Shown: positions 11,847-24,204 of the stretch, in pieces
Layout of the letters: each line of letters starts with the position of its first letter
How positions within the stretch are numbered: position 1 is the first letter of the stretch
Assembly: GCA_033182465.1 (NCBI GenBank)
Contig: CP137325.1
Span: 1,488,001 to 1,552,000, forward strand
DNA from: Sanghuangporus weigelae
Lineage: Eukaryota; Basidiomycota; Agaricomycetes; Hymenochaetales; Hymenochaetaceae
Direction: 5' to 3'
DNA: 64,000 nt
Position numbers and translations under genes: made by a program
Notes under the pieces: model-generated
Told to the model about the DNA's origin: nothing
Database searches by the model: none
What the model saw: only the letters and a program-made list of their open reading frames with translations

Positions 11847-11958
11847 GATGCGTTTATGGAACTAATCTACAAAGTGTTTACGAACTGCGAGAATACAGGT
11901 GACGACACTGGTACAACAAACGCGAATGATACAAGAAGAAAAGAGATGAATAATCCAA

Positions 11959-14050
11959 TCAGATTTCTCGAGCTTGGTGTGATTCCCTTTTAAAGCTTCC
12001 GGCTGTAACATGGAACTTCGACAGTCGTTGAATGAACGGCAGCCAATCCTTGTCGCTCTTTACGGTCACCGGCTTTATCGACAACGTCTTCTGAGTTGCC
12101 CATCCTTCCTCTCCTGTCCAGCTAGAATCCCTATGCAAGGAATATTGCTCAATGTTCCCTACTTCGACGATAAATTCACCGTGGCGGGGCCCTTTCTTGA
12201 GGTTCAGTCGCCCGAGTTCAACATTGTTAAGTGCGAACGTGGATTCGCCGACGAGCTCTTCTGCAAGTTCGTGAAGGTTGAATAGGAGGCGCGAGGCGCA
12301 TATTGAGAGAATTACAGGAAGGAAGCTGAAATGTAAATGATGAGATTTCTCTCTGACACGGAGGACCCATGATACTCACCCAGAAAAAATTGCTGGAAAC
12401 GAGACCTATTCAATTGAAACACGGAATGGCGTTATTGAGCAATTGTTCCCAAGAGTTTATTTGACATACCCGCGGATGGTTCCACATTGCACTTCCTACA
12501 ACACCAAAGCCGACAGAGGCTGGACCGACATGTTTATCCTCATCAGTGCTCCAAAATGATGGATAGAAACCTACCACACACGCAGAAATAGAAAATGCAA
12601 CCACTGCAATCAAAGGGTCAGATATCGGGTCAGATATGCAATCTCCGGAGAATAAGAAGAGAAGAAATTCTCACTCGCGCATGAGACATTTCAACAGCTT
12701 GTTCTTGTAATCGCTTTTCTGCAACGGTCCTGCCACTCGAACGACGGTAAGCGCCACAAGGACAGCTAAGCAGATCCAGAGCTCGATGAACGTTCTTCGT
12801 GATTCATAGACTTATTGAACACTTACTTTCCATGACCTAGGTTTCAACAGAAATCAGGTGTCAGTCATGCCGTATCACGAAATATGGCAAATTCGCTTAA
12901 CGAAGGTCGGCACGAGCATTGCTACCGGGTAGTCGTAAGCGATTTGGGAATTTCAAATTTGATTCACGACACCGAGAAAGACGCACCCCAGTACAGACGA
13001 GCATTTGGTCCAGTGCTGATGTCGAAGCAACCGCGGAGTGGCGCTGAGAGAAGATCAATCAGCCGAGGCTTTTGGTTGGCCACTATTTTATCCGTAATCT
13101 GCTCACAAGGTAGAACGATAGAATCGGTATCCTAAGCGAAGGTAATCAATAGATGAATGTGCGGAAAATCCATTCGCATGTATACGTACTTCCATCACGA
13201 AGCCGAATACAATTGAAACGACGATGATGCAAAGTAGAAAGAAGCCAAAAACTCCTCGTTGTATCGACTGGTTCCACGTCCATAGATGCACCACACGAGC
13301 AACCAAAATGGCTATTCCAAAATAACTCCATGACCAAATCCTCACGCCCATTGTGAAATAGTTTGGGATTGCGCTTACCCTGCATGATGATCAGCTCAAA
13401 TACCGTGAAAGTGGCTGTTGAGACCGCGGCATTGTAGCAGCTTAATCAAGGTCAAGGTCAGAGAGGAGCTTGTGGTAATCAGTACATCGCAAAGAGACTG
13501 ACAACTAATACAGATTCATAAATGTCAGTATAATAATCGGCAAAAGGCTACATAGGACTTACACTCTGTGAAGGCTGTTCGCGAAAGAACCCTAAATGCA
13601 AATTCAAGACCCTCAGTGTTCTACGTGTCAAGTGACAACTTACAAGCTAACACGACCCTGATGCGGGACATTCCTAGGTTACTGTTTCCTGCTGATAGAT
13701 TCTTGTTCAGAACGACTCACAGGAAATTTATTGGAGGCAAGTATCGATTCTAGATGCCTATCAGCCCATATACGTCTGATGTAATCGTTGAAACACTTAC
13801 AAGGAAGAACAGGACCCTGGTTATAGTGAATTTAGCCCTCCAGAAAAGCTTTACCTATAAAATCATGAAGTCTTAAGAATACGAGCCGAAGGACAGTAAA
13901 TGAATTTCTAGCCTCTTGCTCTAGGGTTAGAAAGTAGTCATAAACGAGTAGTGCAAAGCACGCCACAGCCAGGTATTTCGTGGATTGCAGACTGTCTATC
14001 ACGGTGTACAGCTGACCCGAAGCAAGGATCTCGGGTAAGGATGCGTCCAT
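11959..14050 (-). CDS. DUF6533-type seven-helix membrane protein
   Basis: Typical agaricomycete multi-exon membrane gene of unknown function. It starts MDASLPEILASG at 14050. Exon 1 (13913-14050) ends in the DUF6533 signature KYLAVACFALLVYDYFLTLE. Exon 2 (13801-13854) reads VKLFWRAKFTITRVLFFL, and exon 3 (13721-13749) begins NRYLPP. Many small exons follow, with helices near 13400 (STATFTVFELIIM), 13190-13350 (FGFFLLCIIVVSIVFGFV), 12740-12800 (FIELWICLAVLVALTVVR) and 12550-12620 (LIAVVAFSISACVV). A last long exon (to 11959) starts LPVILSICASRLLFNLHE and adds a soluble tail of about 110 residues. The first intron appears to use a GC donor. It converges with CUE3, 112 bp apart. Exact middle exon borders are uncertain. 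Confidence 0.8.
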
Positions 14051-14966
14051 GCGAAGCCTTCAAAGTGTTTGAAGAGCAGTTCAGGCAGCTTCTTCAAGTC
14101 AGTCAAAGGATGAACGAGTGGAGCAGAGGTAGAGGGTATCCGAGCGTCAAGCAATGTTTCAAAGCGTATTTACAGCATTAGCCAGTTCCACCAGGCGCAC
14201 GGAGCTTTTCTCAGTGATGGTGGGTGACAGAGGGCGGTAACTGACGACGATAGAATCCTTGGGCGTGGTGATGTTCCCCGTACTCGATGACCCTGGAGTT
14301 CTCGTCCTCAGGCGCGTCGGAATCTAACCTTTATTCATCCATATCAAAGCCGGCTTTTAATTATAGATCTGCGTCTCCGGCGTCCTATCGACACTGATGC
14401 GACAACAGGTCCCTCGGTGATCGAACCATATGAAGCGTGGAACCCGTCGTCCGCGTGGACGAATTGCATTTTTCTGTCGGTTCGAACCGAAGTTCGGTCG
14501 GAGTCAATGCATCGACTCTTACGGTCGAGCGTGATACAGTAGTCGTCAAAATAGTCAGCACAATCTCAGAAGACGGCAAATATGCATCTGAGGACAACTC
14601 TACACTACAGTTCAAAATTAGTTCAAATGCCAGCGAAACTGGTGGAGTTGATCGCTTTCCCCAAGGAGATGATACACTCATCCCGGGGCTGGTCATGAAA
14701 CGAAACAATGATGCCAAATCAACTTATCGACGATGGCGACGCACTAAGTAAGTGATTCACTAGGTGGGGAATGGATCCTTTGAGGCCCGTTCTCCGCTCT
14801 ATGCGGAAGGGTCGGAATACAGAAGGGAAATCGCGTTGGTAGGAAGTACAATGCATTATGGGGGACGATGAAGCCTGCAATGCGACGGATAAAGCATGAT
14901 AGAAACATATACAGCACTGCCTGATTATGGCAGAGACAGAAGATATTCCGAGCATCGAATCCTGTA
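14051..14966. other. Intergenic region with one doubtful small frame
   Basis: A plus-strand frame of 104 codons (14437-14751, MEPVVRVDELHFSVGSN…) overlaps an antisense frame of similar length. Neither has a recognisable domain, and neither can be preferred. The rest holds no supported feature. Confidence 0.25.
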
Positions 14967-16321
14967 TTAAGAAATGAAAACTTTCCTTAAATCACTAAAC
15001 GTACAAGTCATCTTCGTTCGCGGACATGTCACGATTCCGTTTTCACGGGCAGCCATCTCCTCGAGTGCGTTGCGGGAGTAGACGTATCCATTTGGGAAAA
15101 CCATAGGTGGGTTATCCTCATCCATGATCTTTCCACTGATGTAGCATACGATGGTCGAGTTGACATGGTGACTAAATGGCACCTCCTTAGCAAGCTTGCC
15201 GAGGCCCGGTCCGTCGCAGATAGGGCAGTCTGAATTTGGCTTCTGCGTTGGGTCATAACAAACAGGAAGCTTGAGTGACGCAAGCCCGCCGTACAAAGCG
15301 AGGTGCAGGAGTGGTTCGGTCGGAAGGGCGTTCAGGTTGTAAACGGCAAGACGGAACGAATGAACAAGGATTCCCCAACGTTTCAGATCGTATAAACGTT
15401 TGTACGGTCCAAAGGCATTCGAAGGAGGGAAAGCAAGAAGAGCTGAAGCCTGTCGGATCTGTTTTAGATGAGTGTCTTGCCACAGGACCAGATGCCTCTT
15501 TGAATAAGCGATTGCCTCGATTGCCTTCCCAGACCGCGCAAGCTCAATATATTCTTGCAGACGCAAGTCGAACTCCAGGGTATTCTTTGCTTTCCGAAGA
15601 GCTGGCTTGTTTTCGCTACACCATGCAAGAGCCTCAGTGCAGCTATGTCGTCGCAAAGCGTCCTCAATCCGGCGTATGTCGGTGAAGAGATCAATGTCAA
15701 CGAGTTTCTGTCCGACCGTCAGCTTTGTTCTAGTGATCAATGAATCAGTAAGCTAACCTCAATGCCCTTGTCTTCTGCTAACTTCCTTGCTGTTTGCTCC
15801 TTCCCGTTTCTTAGAGCCCAATCAACTAGCCATCGATCTATTCTCGTGTCCGCCCATCTATTGAACCTCGGGTCGTCTCGGGTGGTGGAGTTCTCAAGCT
15901 CAGTGATATGCATGCACCTCTCTCGCATCACGTCCTGCGTTTGTAATCCAGAGTTCTCGTGCAAGTCCGAAAGCTATGGTAGCTATATCATGAATTGCCA
16001 GAGGCAGAAGATTCGAAGGTGTGCATACCTTGCGTTTTAGTCCCTCGACTTTGCCGATCACGTTGTCTATGGACTTGAGCGCCGCAGAAGGATCATAGTT
16101 TGACTTCGCCTGCTTTGAGATATCCTTAGAAGCTGCTTGTACTGCGCCGAGCTCCCGCTCGATGTACTTTTGAGAGGAGCGAAAGACCTTCCGATACGCC
16201 TCATAAGGCACCTGAGAAGATACGTTCAATTGATCAACCAAATAGTAAGAACAAGATTATGTACCCTCGCGAACGGCTGTTCAAACAACAGCGCCCCTTC
16301 AACATTGACTTTGTTACTCAT
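14967..16321 (-). CDS. FYV10: GID/CTLH E3 ligase subunit Gid9/Fyv10 (MAEA)
   Basis: RING-like catalytic subunit of the GID ubiquitin ligase, which in yeast targets gluconeogenic enzymes for degradation. Four exons are read: 16265-16321 (MSNKVNVEGALLFEQPFAR), 16029-16211, 15758-15973 and 14967-15707, all joined in phase 0, giving 398 residues. The third intron (15708-15757) uses GTTAGC…CGGACAG with a CTGAC branch site; this choice restores the family sequence DKGIE-KLVDIDLF. The domains in order are an N-terminal helical region, LisH (RIDRWLVDWALRNGKEQTARK, about 115-150), CTLH (VDIDLFTDIRRIEDALRRHS onward, about 153-210), CRA, and a degenerate RING with CPICDGPG, FSHHVNSTIVCYISG and CPRT near the end. 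Length is normal for the family. Confidence 0.92.
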
Positions 16322-16895
16322 GGTGCTGGCGCATTTGGAAGTGGCGGTGGTATATTACTGGTGGGTAAGGAAATCCCAGCCGGTCACATGACAGCCTTGA
16401 ACTCGCTAATTAAGTTACTTATACTAACAGTTATAGTTATAGTAATACTACGTATTAGTGATCGACTTGCTCTAGCTAGCTAGCGACTATCATGATATGT
16501 CCATCCATATTTGTTCCTACTGCGGCATGGCATGGGTAGCACTTGTACTGCTTATCCCGAGAAGATAGTCGCCGTACCAAGCAGGTGGTTGAAAATGACG
16601 GACGCTTTATCAGAAGGCACTTAGCTCAAAGTCCTCAGAGTAGAGTGCTGCCTAGTAATGGTAGCGACAGGACAAGACTATCTGTACCTCGAAGCTGTTT
16701 TAAAACCCCTGCAGGCGGTACGTAGGATGCTTAACAATTCAATCCTTCATTGATTGGAATGAGGGTAATTATTACAGTGTAACTCGACCGGTCCTAACTT
16801 TGCCATTTAGCCGTTGGACCATATTTGCATAACAGGCCCATGTTTCCTTAGTCTGCGGTGAAAAATTGGAGTCAGCCTTTTTCTTTTCCTGCTAT
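16322..16895. other. Intergenic region upstream of Gid9
   Basis: AT-rich spacer between the Gid9 start and the hAT-like MITE. I see no sustained frame or clear signal apart from short palindromic CTAGCTAGCTAGC near 16474. Confidence 0.4.
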
Positions 16896-17553
16896 TATGG
16901 TTCCGACCGTATCGTATACGGATACGGCCGTATAATTTAGACTCTATACGGATACGGCCGTATAGATACGACCGTATATTTGAGTGCTCAGACCTTTATA
17001 CGCATACGGGAGGCCCGTATACGGCTTATATGGCGCATACGGCAGCATACTTTTTTAGAAAAAATAAATAAATAAATTACACGGTCGCTCTAAGTGAATA
17101 AGTATCATAAGGTCCCTAATTGTTCCTGCCTTCAGTCTAGCACGTCAGAGAGCAATTGTGTCGCGTCCGCTTGAGAAAATACGCTCAACAGCAACGAGCC
17201 TGAACAATCTTAGTAAGCAATTAGTATAGTACGAAGGACAAAGCTTACCAGGAATACAATGAATGTCTCTGGCAAGACGAGATAAAATGGGAAATCGAGC
17301 ACGGTCTCACGGAACTTGTCAATGTGTGTGACACGAAGAAAAAAAACTCACCGGAACTCCTCTACTCAGTGCCGACTAGTACTGTGCCGTATATGGCGCA
17401 TATGCCGTATACGGCATTTCTTTCCCAACTCTATACGGGATACGGCCGTATATATACGGGCCGTATATTTTCTTCTTTTTCTCTTATACAATACGGCCGT
17501 ATTGCGTATACGGAAAGCCGTATACGCATTATACGCATACGGTCGGAACACTA
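16896..17553. mobile_element. hAT-like MITE 1 (CGTATACGG-rich)
   Basis: A 658-bp non-coding element. The ends are inverted repeats: TATGGTTCCGACCGTAT on the left, and the reverse complement of the right end is TAGTGTTCCGACCGTAT. It is flanked by a perfect 8-bp target duplication, CCTGCTAT (16888-16895 and 17554-17561). The subterminal parts are packed with CCGTAT/ATACGG palindromes, as expected for hAT transposase sites. A related element lies at 49567-50197. No transposase is encoded, so it is non-autonomous. Confidence 0.85.
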
Positions 17554-17601
17554 CCTGCTATGAACTGAATCTGCCACTGACCTTTACCCACTACTTGCTG
17601 G

Positions 17602-19033
17602 CTATGCTTCAAGTAATATCCCTTCGACCGATGATTGTCTGGACAAGTCTGAGCTGTCCGTGCTAATATCCACCTCGTCTCTATTAAGACACGCAAGAAA
17701 TTTAGCTCTTGCAATACCACACGACTTTTGCTCGATTTTCTCTTCCAAATCGTGCCTAGAATCAATTTTGGGCTTCACCCATTTGTGGTAAGCCTTGCTA
17801 TGAGATCCGCGCGTATAAAACTGAGGCAAATTCTTCTCTTCATTTGCAACAGAATTGTATGCATCAAAAAATCCTGCACATCCAGCGCATGACAGCTTGG
17901 AATCGCCAATGTATCCACAAGGTTTTTCCTTCAGTATGTCATAATTATTGATGAAGTAGGCCAGCACGACGCATTCACAGTGAGGATACGCATTTCCGTC
18001 CATTTCCCAAAGATTTTTCTTGATATTTGCTTTGGCTAGTTCTTCTTTCCACTTATCCTCGAACGTCTGCGGCTTGTATTCGGCTTCATTAAGGCAATCT
18101 ATGATCATATTGTCTGTTAAGATGTTGTACTTCAAATGCCGGGTGTTCGCGTGAATGGGAATGAGATTTATATCCTTTCCGAGGATGAAGTGCAAAGGAT
18201 CGGAGGGTACTAAGAGGCGAAGCACATCTTGAATTGCATGCTCGGTCGTGCATAGCTTTTCCAAGAATCTTATAAAACCATTGGCAAATGGCATTTGGCT
18301 CGCGGTCTCCCGTTCTACTACAACAGAGTTAGTTTATTTGTAACACGCTTATCAAGGAAGACCTACAAGCAGCATTCCAACTGTTGTCAACTTCATTGCT
18401 GATTTTTATGGATCGAAGGAGACTATCAAGTGTCCCCAAATGCTTCGCAAGTTCCCGGAGGTTATCGTCAGACTTCTGCTCCTTGTACTGCTCTGTGACG
18501 CTGCACACCTCCTTGAGAGATCGCAAAATGTTGCATTGATCGTCAGGAAGTGCTTGCACTGAATCGCTGGCGAAGAACTTCTCGAGCTTGGCACCACGCC
18601 GGTATTTCTCGTACCGCTTGTGATGCTTCTTCCACGAATAATTGTAGACAACACGCCTGAGTTCTAACCTTTCTTTTGCGAACTCTGGACTTTCGATTCC
18701 TCCTGTCTGTAGATGTGTTCCCATTGTTTCAATGCCTTTATTCGCATTTGAAGAAACATAAATATTGAAGTTAGTTGGACCCAGGGAGGATGCAACTGCG
18801 ACAACTTGAGATTTCGGCTCATTAATCAGAAGTCGTGCAAGAGCATCATGGAATGCAATAACACGGTCGTGGAGTTTTGACAGGTCTTCAGAGCTGTCTA
18901 ATTGCATGGAATAAGGAGCGGTCTGTGCAAGATATCGCTTTGCATCTTCCCTGCGGTCCCGCTCGTCATTGGTGAGTGCACCGAATACTTGCTGGTCCAC
19001 GGCTGCGATGAATTTCTCGTAGGAGGAGGCCAT
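17602..19033 (-). CDS. OTT_1508-like deaminase family protein, copy A
   Basis: Intact member of the local family. Exons 18367-19033 and 17602-18317 flank a 49-bp intron (18318-18366, GTAGGT…GTTGTAG), giving 460 residues. The N-terminal half is alpha-helical and contains the family motif YSWKKHHKRYEKY (about residue 145). The C-terminal half carries the deaminase-like signature: AYPHCECVVLAYF (His-x-Glu), GYIGDSKLSCAGCAGFF (Cys-x-x-Cys) and FYTRGSHSKAYHKW. In the deaminase superfamily, H/C and the two cysteines hold zinc and the glutamate acts in catalysis. The substrate in fungi is not established, so nucleic-acid or nucleotide deamination is only a family inference. This copy is the most divergent from the others here. 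Confidence 0.75.
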
Positions 19034-19876
19034 TTTCAGGAAATGTTACAATATGAAGATGAGACTCAGGATGGGTCCATGATGCATGGGGAAAGCGCAG
19101 AATTTATAATTTTGCTGGATGAGCCACATAACTGATTGGGCTGCTTTACTAGTACTCATTCTACAACAAGATTTCCCGGCACCATGTACCAAGCCAGTGA
19201 ATTGGAATGGGTATCAAATTGCACATGTTTCGAGAACAAGGACAAGCATGTTAGGTGGAAATTAATGGCCGTTCGCATTGATTGAGCTGATACCCAAATA
19301 AGTCATCGGAAAATTATAGAACAACTGCGGCAAATTCCATTGGTTCGATTGAGGCATTCTGAATTTTTGTCATTAATCTTTGGCCACATATGCTAGTATT
19401 ATGGAGATGACTTCCATTATTTCTCATCTTCACGGTGAATAGATAGAAACAAAAGATCGATAATGGAAAATCATGGTTATGTGATTTTGAAAGAGCACGT
19501 CGTTAATGAATCATGATACTTATATCATAACACCTACGTAAGTACTTATAGATCGATGGTCCGAATACTCGGTCTCTTTTCTTCTATAAGGAGCTGAGGG
19601 TGCCGAACAACGTAGACTGTTTACAGCAAAGGAATTTGCAAATAAATGTGCCACATAAACATTCGCAAACCTGGTTGATGTCCATTCGGGCTCCAGACGT
19701 CGAATAATTAATTGCTTTACAACGCTGCCTAGCAGCGAGAATGGAGAATCTGAATCAGACGTACTATGAGTGTATTATGACAATTGCAAGAAGTATATTG
19801 AATCCGCATAGAAGTTAAACTTGCTGATATCATCTAGCAGTTCCGAATGAAGGAATTATATTTACTAGCAGCACCT
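19034..19876. other. Spacer between deaminase copies A and B (empty MITE site)
   Basis: No gene seen. The sequence from about 19500 aligns with 49300-50340, at visibly lower identity than the neighbouring coding regions. The position 19725-19732 (CTGCCTAG) corresponds to the target duplication CTGTTTAG of the hAT-like MITE at 49567-50197, so this is the unoccupied site. Confidence 0.7.
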
Positions 19877-21392
19877 TCAAGTATCTTCAGCTCCATCGAT
19901 TTTCCCGATTCGCCAAGGGACAGCCTCCCCGGAATCGATTAAATCTTTGGTCAGATCCAGCGCCTCGTCGAGAAGTGATCTCGCACGAGTACAAAGTCGT
20001 GACTCGAAGTCTTGGCTGAGCTCCTCGCGAGAAATTTCAGGCTTCGCCCATGGATGGCAAGTATCTGCGTTGAACTTGGACATATAGAACTTGGGAAGTC
20101 CGGCTTTCTCCGCAACATCATTGTATGCCGAGAAATAAAGCGAGCATCCGGTACAGGACCCATTGGAAACACCGATGAACCCGAAAGGCTTAGTATCTTC
20201 CTTCATAGTTGGAATATTTGTGACGAGATGAGCCAGTAATGCGCATTCACAATGAGGGTACACGGTTCTTTCGAGTCTCCAGACACCTTTCCCGTCTGAT
20301 ACGGCCCTCTTCCACAGATCTTCAAACATCCGCGCTGTCCAATGAGCCTGTGCTACTATTCTATAAAGGCCAGGATCGTTGAGCAGATCGTACTGGAGTA
20401 GAACAGGGCGAATGGTGACGGGAACAATATTAATATCTCTGTCCAGAATGGCGCCCAAATGTCGGGAATACGGAAGATGAAGAATCTCCCGAACAGTATG
20501 TTCAACAATGCATATCTTTTCAATTGAAGATGGGAGAGGATGTAGACGAAATTTGCCAGATATGCCATAAACTATTGAGACAAAAGACGCTATTTAGTTA
20601 AGTCCAATTCGCAGAAGGGAAACATCAGAACGTACGAACTCTCATCCACCTAATGATGGCGTCTTGCTTTATAGTCTTTAACTGGTGAACAAGATGAACC
20701 GTATTCAAGATATAGTCATCAAGACCAACGCTATCAAGTGCATTCGCGCTCTCGCATCTGTCCATGAATCGACACACGGCTCCGAAGCGTCTGATAGCTT
20801 CCATTTCGGTAGGATGGATATACGTCCCATCGTCTGAAGGCGAGTCTGTTACGTGGAGCGACTGATTAAGCACCTCATAAAAGAAACGAGGGAGATCCGG
20901 ATCCTTGTAGTTGTTGTAACGTTGCATATGCTTATTCTAGGAGTACTGATAGACTAAACGCCGCAATTCCAACTCCCTTTCGGACCTCTCGGAAAGCTCT
21001 CCGGTGGCGACTCGAGGGGGGTCGTCTCTGCTTTTGAATATTTGTTGAAGAGTAGTCCATACTTTTCGCAGGTGCTCTGCTATGAGATCCAGCTCCTTGT
21101 TCTCGTCTGAAGCAACGAAAATAATGAGCCCATGAGCTGATAATGCAGATCCTATCGCGACAGCTCCGGATTGGTCTTCACGAACAAGAAGTTCAGCGAG
21201 AGCATCATGGAGAGTAATTGCGCGTTCATGGCTTCTAATTCTGTTGCGACCGGATATCGGTAGAGAGTAGGGAGCCTGCATCGTTTGCAGGGAAATTTTT
21301 TCGGCAACGGATATATCAACCCTCTTCTTCCATGGATAAGAGCAGAGAACGTTCTGGCTGATAGCAGCAATAATCGTCTCGGAAAGTGTCAT
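19877..21392 (-). CDS. OTT_1508-like deaminase family protein, copy B (one in-frame UAG)
   Basis: Exons 20636-21392 and 19877-20571, with the same lengths (757 and 695 nt) and intron place as intact copy F. It starts MTLSETIIAAISQ. The signature reads VYPHCECALLAHLV, FIGVSNGSCTGC and CHPWAKPE. The only interruption I find is codon 152, TAG (20937-20939), where copies A, C, D and F have TGG in the motif YSWNK. Both splice sites and all other codons look sound. The copy is either a very young pseudogene or a gene recoded at that codon; copy E shares the same UAG. Coding identity to copy F is much higher than that of the flanks. Confidence 0.7.
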
Positions 21393-22549
21393 GCTGATGG
21401 GGTAGAGTGGCTGCGGAACGTGAGCCGCAGAAAGTTACTTCTTATATGGCTCTCCTCTTGATCTCGTGATTCCTCTAAGATAAGCCTCATCGTGCTCTCC
21501 CATTGCACAGTTTGCAATCGACCTCAAATTTATTCGCATAATCTTGAAGCCTTGTATTGAAGTACTGTGTAATTTTCTCAGGCCACGAAAAGTTCTGGAT
21601 GAATTTATAGAGAATAGATAAAATAAGAGGGTTCCCAAGCCGAAATCCATTACTGTAGTAAATCATAGTGTCACGCAGCCAACCTTGCCGAGCAGTTCTT
21701 TTTGTTACCTCACACGTAGGCTTTATTTATTAATTCTATACGAGTTCGAATCCTTGCTCAAGTTATCTGTGATAAATGTCTGAGATACGTTTCTTCCTTC
21801 CTATGTGGCTCGAATTCTCAAAATATGTCCTTGAAATAGAGGATAATTTGAGGATGGAAGAGGTAGATGATTTTTATTGCAATTTTCTCAGTTTTGATAG
21901 ATCTGTCCAGTTATGCAGAACTGTAATTCACAGCGCGTGGCCTAGGATGGCCTAAGGGCTCACTGGCAGGTCCGTGATCAGCAAGCCCGAGCCTTCCACT
22001 ATGCCAAACTTGAATTGTCAAGTAGTGACATATGAACAATTGATTTTGCGAAATGCAACCTTTTGTCGGAGAGGAGACAAGATCGACTACCGGGATGGGA
22101 CCTAAATACGTGGCGTTGACTCTCTTTGACTCGCGGCATGAAGACTCAAACAAGAGAACTCTTTTGAGCTTGAATTCTTCGACACGTCACTTTGACTTCC
22201 CTGGGATCATGCTTTTCTTGATGCCATTCTGTGTCATACTTAGCTAGAGAAGGAGATTTTCGAAATCTCCCTTGCACAAGCGATTATCTGTTATATATGT
22301 TTCCTTCCTTTGAATGTCTTAGACATATGCAGTGAGAGCGGGAGCAGGAATTTTACAATTGAGAATGTTCTCACAACACAATACCTTGCAATTTATTCCA
22401 ACAGTCAAAGAGAGCGAGAATTGTGAAGAACCGTGCACCAGAAAATCCTATTCTCTTCGATGATGACCTGACTGAGCTATATAGGTAAACCTTCGCTATT
22501 GATGGCTGGGTTTCAAATTATATTATAGGTTATTCGTTCTTTTAAAAAA
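21393..22549. other. Intergenic stretch; no supported gene
   Basis: AT-rich. Short open frames on both strands have no family features. The part near 22440-22550 resembles 47440-47530 (the 3' flank of copy E), so the duplicated block begins about here. Confidence 0.4.
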
Positions 22550-23085
22550 AGGAATGAGTGAAGAGCACTCGTCAAGAATTCCTTCACTCACCATCAACTC
22601 TGTCTTCTCGTCTGTCTCGTTGCACGTTCATTTCACGAAACCAATCTCTGTATTGGAGCTGCTTTTTGGACACATGCAGATCGTCGTCAAGAAGGGACCT
22701 TGCACGAGCATATGGTCATGATTCCAAATTCTTGCTGAGCTCCTCGTGCACAATTTCCGGTTTTGTTTATGGATACCATGGATGACAGTAATATGTGTGG
22801 GACTTTTGATCATGTCAAACCTGGGAAGTCCGGCTTCCTCAGCGACGTCGTTGCACACCACACCGAGAAATATAGCCAACATCCGACACACGAATTACTA
22901 GCAATACAAAAATACCCGTAAGGCTGAGTATCTTCCGGCGTTCATGGGATGTTCGTGGCACGTCACACCAGTAAAGCGCATTCGCAATGTGAATGAACGA
23001 TTCGTTCGAGTTTCGAAATACCCTTCCCGATTGATACTTCCAACGCCTTATAATTCCGAAATACTGCTTACACACCAACTTCGAT
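22550..23085 (-). pseudogene. Deaminase-family fragment C1 (C-terminal half only)
   Basis: Minus-strand remains of the C-terminal half of a family member, closest to copy E: a DVAEEAGLPRF-like block, cysteine-containing block and Cys-rich neighbours are recognisable in more than one frame. The N-terminal half is missing; its place is taken by the oppositely oriented copy C2. Clearly broken, with several breaks. Confidence 0.7.
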
Positions 23086-23213
23086 TATTTTTTGTATGCT
23101 TATACCAGGGTTTCCAACGGCCGTTTCATTTGCGACACAAGACTATTGTCATGTAAATACTCTCCTCTCTTTCCGTGCTACTGTATTTCACGTCCCGATA
23201 CTACTCCACTCTC

Positions 23214-24017
23214 ATGACACTCTCAGAGATGATTATTGCCGCCATCAATCAAAGGATGTTCTTGAAGCATGCGACTGTAAGTCGGAGATGTCTCGAAATG
23301 ACCTCGAAGACTCCTCCGAACTTGGAGCGCCGCGCATTTGATAGCCACAAGCGCTCGATTGCTCTCAATGATGCATTCGCTGAGCTTCTCGTTCACGAAG
23401 AGAAGTCCGAATCTGTCGCGTTGGGATCAGCCTTGTCAGCCCAAGGACTCAGATTCTTCATTGCTGCAGACCAGAACAAGAATCTCGATGTCTTGGGAGC
23501 ATGACTTCGAGAAGTATGGGATTGGCTTCAGGGCATAAAAATGGCTATCTACGGTTCTCCTGATGCAAGAACTGAACTCGCCAAAACGAAGAAACAAAGC
23601 ACGGATTTCAGACGCTTTGTGTACGAATATTCTTGGAATAAGTACGTGCAACGGTACAATAAATACAAGATCCCGGATCTTGCGCGTTTCTTTGAGGAAG
23701 TCCTGGATAACTCGATCCACGTAGTAGATTCAGCTCCAGAGGATACGGATGAATATATCCTTCCAGGTGAGTTGAAAGCTATCGCGTGCGTTCGGACCAC
23801 GTGTCGAATCACAGACAAATGCAAGTGCGCGGAAGAACACGATGGCGATGATCTCAAGACCCTTGCATTGTTCATAGATAGAATATCTGAACCACTTACT
23901 GAAGGACTTAAAGCAAGACGCAGTCACCAGATGGGGTTTAGTCCGTACGTCCGATCTTTCCTTCCAAAAGGTTGTCTGAATAGAGCATCATTATTCTTGC
24001 TGTGGTCATCAGGATAA
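23214..24017 (+). pseudogene. Deaminase-family fragment C2 (N-terminal half)
   Basis: Starts MTLSEMIIAAINQ at 23214 and runs through the helical N-terminal half, including YSWNKYVQRYNKY with its tryptophan intact. It ends near 23950 without a deaminase-like half. It is broken, with at least two breaks. It is nearly identical to copy D (42332-43090), including upstream DNA, so the two are a segmental duplication. Its promoter is free of the two MITEs found in copy D. Confidence 0.75.
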
Positions 24018-24204
24018 CCAATACTTTGCGGTATTTTGCGATTCGGTCTGTGATAGCGGCATAGAAACAATCAGTGAAATCAAGATGCTTTTACATGTAC
24101 AGTAAGCATGAATTATGAGAAGAGACTGTATGAGAGATACCCCACCGGCGGGTCTAGAGGCTAATGATGAAGATCGTTACTTCGTTACTGGACAGGAAGC
24201 CTGT

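Noticed and set aside
12010-12285. Plus-strand 91-codon frame
   Set aside because: It is opposite the last long exon of the DUF6533 gene, which has the family sequence.
15275-15685. Plus-strand 136-codon frame
   Set aside because: Shadow of the CTLH/CRA exon of Gid9.
15730-15757. A 28-bp third intron in Gid9 (acceptor CTAG)
   Set aside because: Too short; the next AG with a CTGAC branch site restores the conserved KLVDIDLF sequence.
21750-21765. GTTCGAATCC resembling a tRNA T-loop
   Set aside because: No matching acceptor, D-arm or anticodon stem could be folded around it.
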